Shown here: in pieces, positions 1 through 5,411 of the stretch
Numbering within the stretch: the first letter of the stretch is position 1
Layout of the letters: each line of letters opens with the position of its first letter
DNA from: Savagea sp.
GTDB lineage: Bacteria; Bacillota; Bacilli; Bacillales_A; Planococcaceae
Reading direction: 5' to 3'
Length of the DNA: 7,442 nt
Assembly (NCBI GenBank): GCA_030146155.1
Contig: JASLCF010000052.1
Span: 1-7,442 of the forward strand
Position numbers and translations under genes: made by a program
Notes under the pieces: generated by a model
What the model was told of the DNA's origin: nothing
Databases searched by the model: none
What the model saw: the letters and a program-made list of their open reading frames with translations, nothing else

Positions 1-131
1 GTTGATTGGAGTGCAAGGCGGCAACTCCCGCGGGAATAGCATGCGCGGAAAAACCCGGAAGAGCGCGATTTTCGCGATGAGGACTTTGGAGCCATGCCCG
101 CAGGAAAGGGCCGCCTGGAACGGAAATCAAC
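1..131. repeat. GC-rich interspersed intergenic repeat with inverted ends
   Basis: The element begins GTTGATT (1-7) and ends AATCAAC (125-131), a perfect 7-base terminal inversion. Just inside, AGGCGGC on the left faces GCCGCCT on the right. It is much richer in G and C than the AT-rich DNA that follows it and contains internal foldable pieces such as GCGCGATTTTCGCG and CCCGCGGG. It has no coding potential that I trust. It resembles, from memory, a roughly 130-base repeat scattered between genes in Planococcaceae and related Bacillales. The start coincides with the window edge, so the left boundary may lie further out. A degenerate relative in opposite orientation lies at 7085-7306. Confidence 0.72.
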
Positions 132-242
132 GTGTATTCAGTATTCACTTGATGACAAAGACAAATAAAACTTCATAAGAAGAAATTATCTCTTTTAAAA
201 TCATATCCATGAAAACTTGACTCAATCACCTTTTAAAGCACA

Positions 243-272
243 CTGACAGTACCTACTGTTCAATGTTAGAAT
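243..272 (+). promoter_or_regulatory. Predicted sigma-A promoter of the recombinase-like operon
   Basis: The -35 hexamer is CTGACA (243-248) and the -10 hexamer is TAGAAT (267-272), separated by 18 bases. A TG dinucleotide one base upstream of the -10 gives an extended -10 element. Each hexamer differs from consensus at one position. Transcription would start near 279, leaving a leader of about 50 bases before the ATG at 331. Confidence 0.6.
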
Positions 273-292
273 GGAAGTATCATAACATGAAT

Positions 293-308
293 ATTCCCAA
301 AAAGGAAT
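293..308. promoter_or_regulatory. Short inverted repeat in the operon leader, possible operator
   Basis: ATTCC (293-297) and GGAAT (304-308) form a perfect 5-base inversion with a 6-base A-rich spacer. It lies just downstream of the predicted transcription start and upstream of the ribosome binding site of the HTH-containing gene at 331. That is a usual position for an autoregulatory operator. The arms are short, so chance occurrence is quite possible. Confidence 0.25.
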
Positions 309-330
309 CGTTTTAGGAAGAAGGCGAACT

Positions 331-885
331 ATGCGATTAGGTTATCAACGTCCGATTTATACGGATCAAGACATCCATCATCAATTAAATGAGATTGCAA
401 TGGATGAAATATTTCAAGAGCAACACGGACTTGCTAAGAAAAGAGTAGCGTTAGAAAGTTTGTTTGAGGCAGCGCAGCCAAGTGATACCATTTACTTTCA
501 AAATTTAGTTGTACTTGCAGATTCAACTCAACAACTGATTGATGCTTTACGAATTGCCAACAAGGAGGATTTCACGTTGATTTTTATCGACGAGGGCATC
601 ACTTCAGAATTGACGAGGGATTGGACATTATTGGATATGTTACAGTGGACGTCACAACTGCAATCACGTTTACTGAGCCAGTCCACTACATTTTCACTCC
701 AACAGGCGAAAGCAAAAGGCATAGTGATCGGACGTCCCAAAAAGAGTCAAGATCAATTGCAACAAGCGTTTGACATGTATGATAGTGGCGATTTTACATT
801 GTTTGAAATTAAAGAACAAACAGGCATTAGTAAATCTACACTCTATCGTTATTTAGATGAACGCGCTAGTGGTGCCAAACAATAG
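331..885 (+). CDS. Serine-recombinase-like protein without catalytic residues, with C-terminal HTH
   Basis: A 184-residue protein with the layout of small serine recombinases (resolvase/invertase). It opens with a resolvase-like MRLGYQR strand, has the FIDEG-type strand at 85-89, a GRPKK hinge at 134-138, and a C-terminal helix-turn-helix at about 155-177 (FTLFEIKEQTGISKSTLYRY). The catalytic residues of the family are missing. The arginine at position 7 remains, but the nucleophilic serine two residues later is Ile9, and the Asp-Arg-x-x-Arg motif aligns with Val60, Val61 and Asp64. The E-R pair of the long helix is also not conserved. It therefore probably binds DNA without cutting it, and may be a regulator derived from a resolvase; this is inference. 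GGAAGAAGG at 316-324 is a suitable ribosome binding site six bases before the ATG. It is the first gene of a three-gene operon. Confidence 0.8.
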   Translation: MRLGYQRPIYTDQDIHHQLNEIAMDEIFQEQHGLAKKRVALESLFEAAQPSDTIYFQNLVVLADSTQQLIDALRIANKEDFTLIFIDEGITSELTRDWTLLDMLQWTSQLQSRLLSQSTTFSLQQAKAKGIVIGRPKKSQDQLQQAFDMYDSGDFTLFEIKEQTGISKSTLYRYLDERASGAKQ

Positions 886-929
886 ATGGAAATGCAACTT
901 CCGTGGTAAAGTAAGGTGAGGTGATACAC

Positions 930-1058
930 ATGACTGAACAAGAAAAATTACGTTGTGAGATTTGTGGTTATCCGTTAAATGAAGAAAATCAGCATTTAGG
1001 TTGTCCGAAATGTGAAAGTGATGCACCAGAAGGCGATGCTTGTTGGACAGGTGTGTAA
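930..1058 (+). CDS. Small zinc-ribbon protein, 42 residues
   Basis: A short ORF starting at ATG 930 and ending at TAA 1056-1058. The protein (MTEQEKLRCEICGYPLNEEN...) has two CxxC knuckles, Cys9/Cys12 and Cys25/Cys28, spaced by 12 residues. This is the pattern of a small zinc ribbon. A fifth cysteine is at 38. A very strong Shine-Dalgarno, GAGGTGAT (918-925), lies immediately upstream and supports real translation. It sits 44 bases after the recombinase-like gene, and its stop codon overlaps the ribosome binding site of the next gene, so all three are probably co-transcribed and the last two coupled. No known function can be assigned. It could be a nucleic-acid-binding or protein-interaction module. 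Confidence 0.75.
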   Translation: MTEQEKLRCEICGYPLNEENQHLGCPKCESDAPEGDACWTGV

Positions 1059-1071
1059 GGAGAGAAAAAAG

Positions 1072-1404
1072 ATGATTACAACTAAAAAAGAGTTAAAAGA
1101 ACGACTAGCTGCGAAGGATTCATTTTTTTATTTGGGCGATCCTTTAGCACATGCACTACTTCCTTTTGTAGGTGTCGGGAAAGAGTTACAACTCCCCGAG
1201 GATGTGGAAAGTTCTAAAGAAGCGACTGCCTTGGCAAAACGAGAGGTGCAGCAATCATTGAAGTTGGATATGAAAGGCTATGCAAAAGTCATGTTTGAGA
1301 TTGGATTTCTCAATTTCATTCGGTTGCTCTCAGATTATGATTTAATGCTTAGAGAATCCAACGGTTCTGTTTTAACAGCAAAACGATTACACAAGAAAAA
1401 ATGA
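1072..1404 (+). CDS. Hypothetical protein, 110 residues
   Basis: I do not recognise this family. The start at ATG 1072 is chosen because AAGGAG (1057-1062) lies nine bases upstream. An in-frame ATG at 1012 would begin inside the zinc-ribbon gene without a ribosome binding site. The protein starts MITTKKELKERLAAKDSFFY and has no signal peptide. Residues 15-35 are mixed hydrophobic (FFYLGDPLAHALLPFVGVG). A central charged helix (about 45-65) precedes a predicted amphipathic to hydrophobic helix around 70-90 (KVMFEIGFLNFIRLLSDYDL). The C-terminus is strongly basic (RLHKKK). It has no cysteine and no known catalytic motif. It is the last gene of the operon, followed after about a dozen bases by a terminator hairpin. 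Confidence 0.75.
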   Translation: MITTKKELKERLAAKDSFFYLGDPLAHALLPFVGVGKELQLPEDVESSKEATALAKREVQQSLKLDMKGYAKVMFEIGFLNFIRLLSDYDLMLRESNGSVLTAKRLHKKK

Positions 1405-1415
1405 GAATCCAAAAG

Positions 1416-1445
1416 GCGAGACGACCTAAATGCAGGCAGTCTCGC
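1416..1445. terminator. Intrinsic terminator between convergent genes
   Basis: GCGAGAC (1416-1422) pairs perfectly with GTCTCGC (1439-1445). An inner CCT/AGG pairing can extend the stem across a small internal loop. The + strand continues with TGTTTTGATTT and the - strand with CTTTTGG, so it can serve both the operon ending at 1404 and sat ending at 1455. The T tract is better on the + strand. Confidence 0.7.
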
Positions 1446-1454
1446 TGTTTTGAT

Positions 1455-3152
1455 TTATTCTTCGTCATCTCCTCGGTAACGGTGGTAAGGCATGGGATTC
1501 CAAATTCTAGAACGAACTTTTTTCACATCGATTGGCTGAGAAAGCTCTGATAAAATTTGTTCTGCTACATGAAGTTCTCTTTCCGCTTCATGACGAGGTT
1601 GATACATGAATTCATCTGCTACTTTTTCTTCTGCAAGCTCGGCTTTTTGTCGTAAATCATCGACCACCATTTGTTGATGGACAAAGAGTGTTTCCCTTGC
1701 TTCTGTACGCCAAGTCGGTTGTACATTTCGACTGATATCTGTCACATAACTAAATTCATCAAACACATCTCGGTAAATCGTGTCGGCATGCATACGAACA
1801 TCCATGATGGCTTGGTGCAAATCATCAATTGTGAATTCAGGAATATTCCATTCGCGTCCGAAATCGCCTCGTCCAATGCCACGTGTCTTCTTATAGTAAG
1901 GGAAGATACTATTCAGTGTTTTACCAACAGGCGTGATAGATTCGCCATCGCTATCCACACCTTTTGGCTGAACCCCTTGCATCGCAATGCGTGCAGATTC
2001 TGGGCGAACAATTTCTTTCGGTGGCATAATTCCGTGACGTAAGAGTTCTCGAATCCCTGTTCCTGAAATATTGATTCGATAGCGGTCAGAGTGCGGACAC
2101 GTTTGTTCACTCGCTAAGTTGGCACAACGCGTACAATAGAAGACTTCATGGAATAAACGGACTTCAATTCCAAGTTCTTCAGGTGTAAATTGATCGAAAA
2201 TAGAGTGTGATTCATATTTATCATAAAAATCTCCTACCCCCGCATGATCCCGTCCAATTAAGGCATGCGTGGCGCCATAATTTTTCATAATGAGGGCGTG
2301 TAAAATCGTCTCTCTTGGACCAGCGAAGATATAAGTGACCCGGAGAGGGGACAATAGTGCACGTTCTTTTGGATAATAAGATTCAACGACTGCCCGATAA
2401 GCGAGCATTCGGTATTCATGACGTGTATATTCTCTTTTTGCGAGTTCAACGAGAGGTTGTATTAATACTGCATCTAATGTTTCAAGTGCATTTTTATGAA
2501 TGTATTCATGCCCTCTATGAAGGGGGTTGGCTCCTGTAATAAAGCCTCCAACCGTTTTGTATCCTTTTTCTTCATAAAAGTAACGCCAAGTATCTTTCGG
2601 TTCCATCCGCATTTTTTCAAATGGACCCCAGTCTACGCGTTGAATTAAATCGATTGTTCCGCCAAGAGATACATCTCCCATTCTTCTGAAAATAGAATCA
2701 ACTCCAGGGTGGTGGCGGTCCGTTGTATTGAATAATTCTTGGGCACGCATTTCTTTATCATAGTCAAAAATATCATTGACCGTTAAAATAGCGACCGGAT
2801 TTAAATAGTAATCGGCTAATACCACTTCATCCCCAACAGCTAAGGTTTGAATAACTTCCTGATTGAGTTTGCCAGTTGGCGCAAAGCTGAGTGGAACGGG
2901 CCAAACGACACCATTCGCCAAGCGACCTGTTTTTAAGACTGCTAAATAATCTTCTTCGGACATAAATCCTTCGTTTGGTGATAAGACCCCAGTTGCTATC
3001 ATTTCTACTGTGATGATTGCTTCTAAATCAATCACAATGGTAGGTAATTGTTTTGCTTTTTCAATGGCTTGCTGCTTCGCTTCACCTTCTAATACCCGAT
3101 TGACGAGTTTTCCCCCATGTGGTTGTTGCGGATAATTCTTCATTTCTCCCAT
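1455..3152 (-). CDS. sat: Sulfate adenylyltransferase (ATP sulfurylase) family protein with C-terminal extension
   Basis: This 565-residue cytoplasmic enzyme belongs to the ATP sulfurylase family, which forms adenylylsulfate (APS) from ATP and sulfate. An N-terminal PUA-like region (about 1-185) precedes the nucleotidyltransferase domain. Visible motifs are NPLHRGHEY with the HxxH signature at 212-215, AGPRETILHAL (277-287), GRDHAGVG (300-307), and a CxxC-x8-CxH cluster (Cys340, Cys343, Cys352, His354) resembling the zinc site of some bacterial enzymes. SGTGIRELL (363-371) and RPESARI (383-389) mark the end of the usual core of about 385 residues. Two features are odd. The usual QxRNP loop reads TGANP (206-210), losing the Gln and Arg that contact sulfate. 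A helix-rich 175-residue extension with no APS-kinase P-loop follows. AAAGGAGG (3160-3167) fixes the start. No other sulfate-assimilation gene is nearby. Confidence 0.88.
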   Translation of the reverse strand: MGEMKNYPQQPHGGKLVNRVLEGEAKQQAIEKAKQLPTIVIDLEAIITVEMIATGVLSPNEGFMSEEDYLAVLKTGRLANGVVWPVPLSFAPTGKLNQEVIQTLAVGDEVVLADYYLNPVAILTVNDIFDYDKEMRAQELFNTTDRHHPGVDSIFRRMGDVSLGGTIDLIQRVDWGPFEKMRMEPKDTWRYFYEEKGYKTVGGFITGANPLHRGHEYIHKNALETLDAVLIQPLVELAKREYTRHEYRMLAYRAVVESYYPKERALLSPLRVTYIFAGPRETILHALIMKNYGATHALIGRDHAGVGDFYDKYESHSIFDQFTPEELGIEVRLFHEVFYCTRCANLASEQTCPHSDRYRINISGTGIRELLRHGIMPPKEIVRPESARIAMQGVQPKGVDSDGESITPVGKTLNSIFPYYKKTRGIGRGDFGREWNIPEFTIDDLHQAIMDVRMHADTIYRDVFDEFSYVTDISRNVQPTWRTEARETLFVHQQMVVDDLRQKAELAEEKVADEFMYQPRHEAERELHVAEQILSELSQPIDVKKVRSRIWNPMPYHRYRGDDEE

Positions 3153-3166
3153 GACACTTCCTCCTT

Positions 3167-3180
3167 TGTGAACGCTTTCA
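3167..3180 (-). promoter_or_regulatory. Putative CcpA cre site in the sat leader
   Basis: Read on the - strand the site is TGAAAGCGTTCACA. It matches the Bacillus cre consensus TGWAANCGNTNWCA at every defined position, and extended by one base it also fits WTGNAANCGNWNNCW. It lies between the predicted sat promoter and the start codon, touching the first base of the ribosome binding site. In that position bound CcpA would block elongation or initiation, implying repression on preferred carbon sources. The match is seen in the sequence; the function is inferred. Confidence 0.65.
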
Positions 3181-3193
3181 AAAGCTTATATTT

Positions 3194-3223
3194 ACTATAA
3201 CGAATATAATATTCATTCGTCAA
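3194..3223 (-). promoter_or_regulatory. Predicted sigma-A promoter of sat
   Basis: On the - strand, TTGACG (3223-3218) and TATAGT (3199-3194) are separated by 18 bases. Transcription would begin near 3187 and give a leader of about 35 bases containing the cre match and the ribosome binding site. An alternative TTGACT at 3235-3230 with TATTAT at 3210-3205 has a 19-base spacer and is less likely. Confidence 0.55.
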
Positions 3224-3229
3224 ATGAAT
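3211..3229. promoter_or_regulatory. Inverted repeat over the sat -35 element, possible operator
   Basis: ATTCATT (3211-3217) and AATGAAT (3223-3229) form a perfect 7-base inversion around a 5-base spacer. The spacer and one arm cover the -35 hexamer of the predicted sat promoter. A dimeric repressor binding here would compete with RNA polymerase. The identity of such a protein is not evident from the sequence. Confidence 0.35.
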
Positions 3230-3375
3230 GAGTCAAGATTTCGTGGGGACGATTGTAAAAGAGCAAATGTCGTTAGTGTTGGTAATGCTGTGCAGACTAG
3301 ACACATGTTGATTTCTTTTCCGGTCGGAATTTTTTACATTGGAGTTGTGAAGGAAGATTTTTAGTCTGACAGGTC

Positions 3376-3387
3376 ATTCTTAAGAAT
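3376..3387. promoter_or_regulatory. 12-base perfect palindrome upstream of the RidA-family gene
   Basis: ATTCTTAAGAAT is a perfect palindrome located 66 bases before the ATG at 3454. The surrounding 3200-3450 region is otherwise an AT-rich intergenic stretch between divergent genes. I could not find a convincing -35/-10 pair for the downstream gene. The palindrome could be an operator or simply chance in AT-rich DNA. Confidence 0.25.
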
Positions 3388-3453
3388 CACTCCTTTTCAT
3401 TTTCCTAATAATCAGCTAGAGTAGAAGATAAACAAACCTAAGGGGGAATCCAC

Positions 3454-3900
3454 ATGCAAATTGAACAGCGATTAGAAGAATTAGGCTTAACATTACCAGA
3501 ATTAGTCGGGAGTCCAGGCAATTATGTGCGCAGTGTACAAACCGGTCAATTATTATTTTTATCAGGGACCTTATCGTACGACACTATTGGAAAAGTAGGG
3601 GATGATGTCTCTGAAGAAGAGGCGTATGCTGCAGCACGTGATACGGCTTTATATGCCATTGCCGTCATGAAACATGAACTTGGTGATTTATCAAAAGTGA
3701 AACGATTCGTAAAGTTAGTAGGTTTTGTGAATGCAGCACCTGATTTTACAAAGCAAGCAGTGGTTATGAATGGTGCATCAGATCTTTTTGTTGAAGTATT
3801 TGGTGAAGATATTGGCGCACATGCTCGTACAGCAATTGGAGCTATTTTGCCGCGTGGCTGTGCGATTGAACTGGATATTGTATTAGAAGTAGAAGCATAG
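3454..3900 (+). CDS. RidA/YjgF family protein
   Basis: A 148-residue cytoplasmic protein of the RidA/YjgF/YER057c superfamily, whose archetype hydrolyses reactive enamine/imine intermediates made by PLP enzymes and usually acts as a trimer. The N-terminal LPELVGSPGNYVRSVQTG and LLFLSGTLS segments (14-41) and the C-terminal HARTAIGAILPRG (123-135) are typical. Arg125 matches the conserved substrate-binding arginine of RidA. The length and the PGNYV opening place it closer to the longer YjgF-endoribonuclease-like subgroup than to the canonical form of about 125 residues. The exact substrate is therefore unknown. AAGGGGG (3440-3446) is a good ribosome binding site seven bases before the ATG. It is divergent from sat and is closed by its own terminator. 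Confidence 0.87.
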   Translation: MQIEQRLEELGLTLPELVGSPGNYVRSVQTGQLLFLSGTLSYDTIGKVGDDVSEEEAYAAARDTALYAIAVMKHELGDLSKVKRFVKLVGFVNAAPDFTKQAVVMNGASDLFVEVFGEDIGAHARTAIGAILPRGCAIELDIVLEVEA

Positions 3901-3906
3901 AAAGAC

Positions 3907-3932
3907 AAAGAGGTGCGTAGGCACTTCTTTTT
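3907..3932 (+). terminator. Intrinsic terminator after the RidA-family gene
   Basis: AAAGAGGTGC (3907-3916) pairs with GCACTTCTTT (3921-3930) around a GTAG tetraloop, with one G-T wobble, and runs into a T stretch (3928-3932). It ends only two bases before the first in-frame ATG of the next gene. That makes this ATG hard to use from an independent transcript, or makes the transporter dependent on read-through. Confidence 0.75.
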
Positions 3933-3934
3933 AA

Positions 3935-5272
3935 ATGAAAGATGGGGTTAACTTGAACGAACCTTTTACATTAAAGCGATTGGCATGGCCTATTTTTATT
4001 GAAACCTTTTTATTTACATTACTAGGCTTTGTGGATGTCATGATGCTGAGTCAAGTATCAGATGAGGCGGTTGCAGGGGTTGGAGCTGCGAATCAATACA
4101 TACAACTGGCGATTATCGTCGTTGGTGTGGTGAGTATTGGGGCAGGCATACTTGTCGCACGAGCCATGGGGGGAGAGCGGGTAGGAGAAGCGGGGCAATA
4201 TACGGTAATTGCGCTTATTCTCCATGCAGTCGTTGGATTTTTGCTTAGTATATTCCTATGGGTTGCGGGTGAAAGATTACTTCGCCTACTCGGTGTAGAA
4301 GGGCAAGCACTTGTTCTTGGGGCATTGTATTTAAAAGTGGTCGGGGCTGGTTTTATCTTTCAGTCCTTCTTACAAATTTTTTCCACACTTCTACGAACAG
4401 CTGGAGCAACAAAACAAATGATGAACATTTCATTCCAAATGAACATCATCAACCTTTTATTGAATGGTCTCCTCATATTCGGATGGTTTGGCATGCCTGC
4501 TTTAGGTGTTTTAGGAGCGGCAATAGGGACAGTTGTCAGTCGGTTACTTGGAGTGATTTTTGCGGTGCGTCTGTTTTGGAGTCACTACCAAGAAGCCATC
4601 AAGAGACGTCAGGAAACCTCTCGTGCTGGTAAGTTACGAGCGATTGTATCTTTAGGTTGGCCAGGTGCTTTAGAAAAAGTGTTGTATAGAGGGTTGCAAA
4701 TTGGTTTGTTAAGCGTGGTGGCAATGCTCGGTATGAAAGAATTAGCGATTCGAAATTATGTATTTACGTTCACTTCTTTCGTCTATTTATTTGCGATTGC
4801 CTTATCCAGTGCAACGTCTATTCTAGTGGCAAGAGCTTATGGTCAAAGAGACTGGCAAATGATGCAACGTACCACGGCAAAAAGTGTCAAATGGTCCTTC
4901 TATTTAACGATTAGTAGTGTGCTCGTGATTAGTTTAGCCAGTCCTTTGATTATGCCTTATGTGACGGAAGATAGTGAGATTGTCAGGCGAGTTTTTCAGT
5001 TACTTGTACTTTCTATTGTAGTGGATAGTGCGGGGAGTATGAATATGGTGATTGTTCATAGTCTCCGTGCGATGGGGGATGCTCAATTTCCAGCATTCAT
5101 TGGCATCGTCAGTATGTTTTTGATTGGTTTGCCCTTAGCTTATTTTTTGACACTTCATACGTCAGTAGGTTTAGTAGGGGTTTGGATAGGTTTAGCTGTG
5201 GACGAATGGTTAAGATATATCATTCTGAAAAGAAGATGGCGACAGCAGTTTGTAACAATTCACTCCGTTTAA
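3935..5272 (+). CDS. MATE family efflux transporter
   Basis: A 445-residue integral membrane protein with about twelve hydrophobic helices. The two-bundle layout is typical of MATE exporters, which expel cationic drugs or metabolites using a Na+ or H+ gradient. Characteristic elements are LAWPIFIETFLFTLLGFVDV (17-34), the ANQY segment (52-55), TLLRTAGATK (151-160), GVLGAAIGT in the sixth helix (191-199), a basic loop near 220-235 that joins the two halves, and SLGWPGALEKVL (239-250) opening the second half. The closest remembered group is Bacillus YpnP/DinF-like. Substrate cannot be deduced. Its start is uncertain: ATG 3935 follows a terminator and has no ribosome binding site, while in-frame TTG 3953 follows a weak GATGGGG and would give MNEPFTLKR. 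The length is normal for the family. Confidence 0.88.
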   Translation: MKDGVNLNEPFTLKRLAWPIFIETFLFTLLGFVDVMMLSQVSDEAVAGVGAANQYIQLAIIVVGVVSIGAGILVARAMGGERVGEAGQYTVIALILHAVVGFLLSIFLWVAGERLLRLLGVEGQALVLGALYLKVVGAGFIFQSFLQIFSTLLRTAGATKQMMNISFQMNIINLLLNGLLIFGWFGMPALGVLGAAIGTVVSRLLGVIFAVRLFWSHYQEAIKRRQETSRAGKLRAIVSLGWPGALEKVLYRGLQIGLLSVVAMLGMKELAIRNYVFTFTSFVYLFAIALSSATSILVARAYGQRDWQMMQRTTAKSVKWSFYLTISSVLVISLASPLIMPYVTEDSEIVRRVFQLLVLSIVVDSAGSMNMVIVHSLRAMGDAQFPAFIGIVSMFLIGLPLAYFLTLHTSVGLVGVWIGLAVDEWLRYIILKRRWRQQFVTIHSV

Positions 5273-5298
5273 TGACACCATTGCCGCTACTCATTCGT

Positions 5299-5304
5299 TA
5301 TAAT
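5299..5304 (+). promoter_or_regulatory. Possible -10 element before the small membrane protein gene
   Basis: A perfect TATAAT lies in the gap after the transporter gene. No good -35 sits at the right distance; ATGACA at 5272-5277 would need a 21-base spacer. If active, it would produce a leader of about 100 bases carrying the hairpin at 5318-5346. Confidence 0.25.
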
Positions 5305-5317
5305 AAAAGGGAACAGT

Positions 5318-5346
5318 CTTCAAGGGAAGTGTGCTTCTCTTGGAAG
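5318..5346 (+). other. Hairpin in the leader of the small membrane protein gene
   Basis: CTTCAAGGGAAG (5318-5329) pairs with CTTCTCTTGGAAG (5334-5346) around a TGTG loop, with one G-T wobble and one bulged G. No T tract follows directly, so it is not a standard terminator. A second weaker pairing, AAGGA (5344-5348) with TCCTT (5358-5362), overlaps the right arm and would compete with it. Confidence 0.35.
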
Positions 5347-5411
5347 GATGAGCTGCCTCCTTTATTTGAAGTTGGTAGAGCGTGAGATGAATTGACTGAG
5401 GAGTGACAAAT

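Noticed and set aside
217..245. TTGACT at 217-222 as the -35 of the first operon
   Set aside because: No -10-like hexamer lies 16-19 bases downstream; the CTGACA/TAGAAT pair at 243-272 is clearly better.
1012..1071. Upstream ATG extending the 110-residue protein to 130 residues
   Set aside because: The extension lies inside the zinc-ribbon gene in another frame and lacks a ribosome binding site, whereas ATG 1072 has AAGGAG at normal spacing.
1908..1955. VGKTL in the sat C-terminal extension (residues 409-413) as an APS-kinase P-loop
   Set aside because: The preceding glycine is at the wrong distance (G-x6-GKT rather than GxxGxGKS/T), and no other APS-kinase motif follows. I therefore do not call a bifunctional sulfurylase/kinase.
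1671..2110. Open frames of 123 and 65 residues inside sat on either strand
   Set aside because: They lie wholly within a gene with clear family motifs, have no ribosome binding sites and no recognisable domain.
3153..3193. S-box or other sulfur riboswitch in the sat leader
   Set aside because: The predicted leader is only about 35 bases, too short for a SAM riboswitch, and contains the cre-like palindrome instead.
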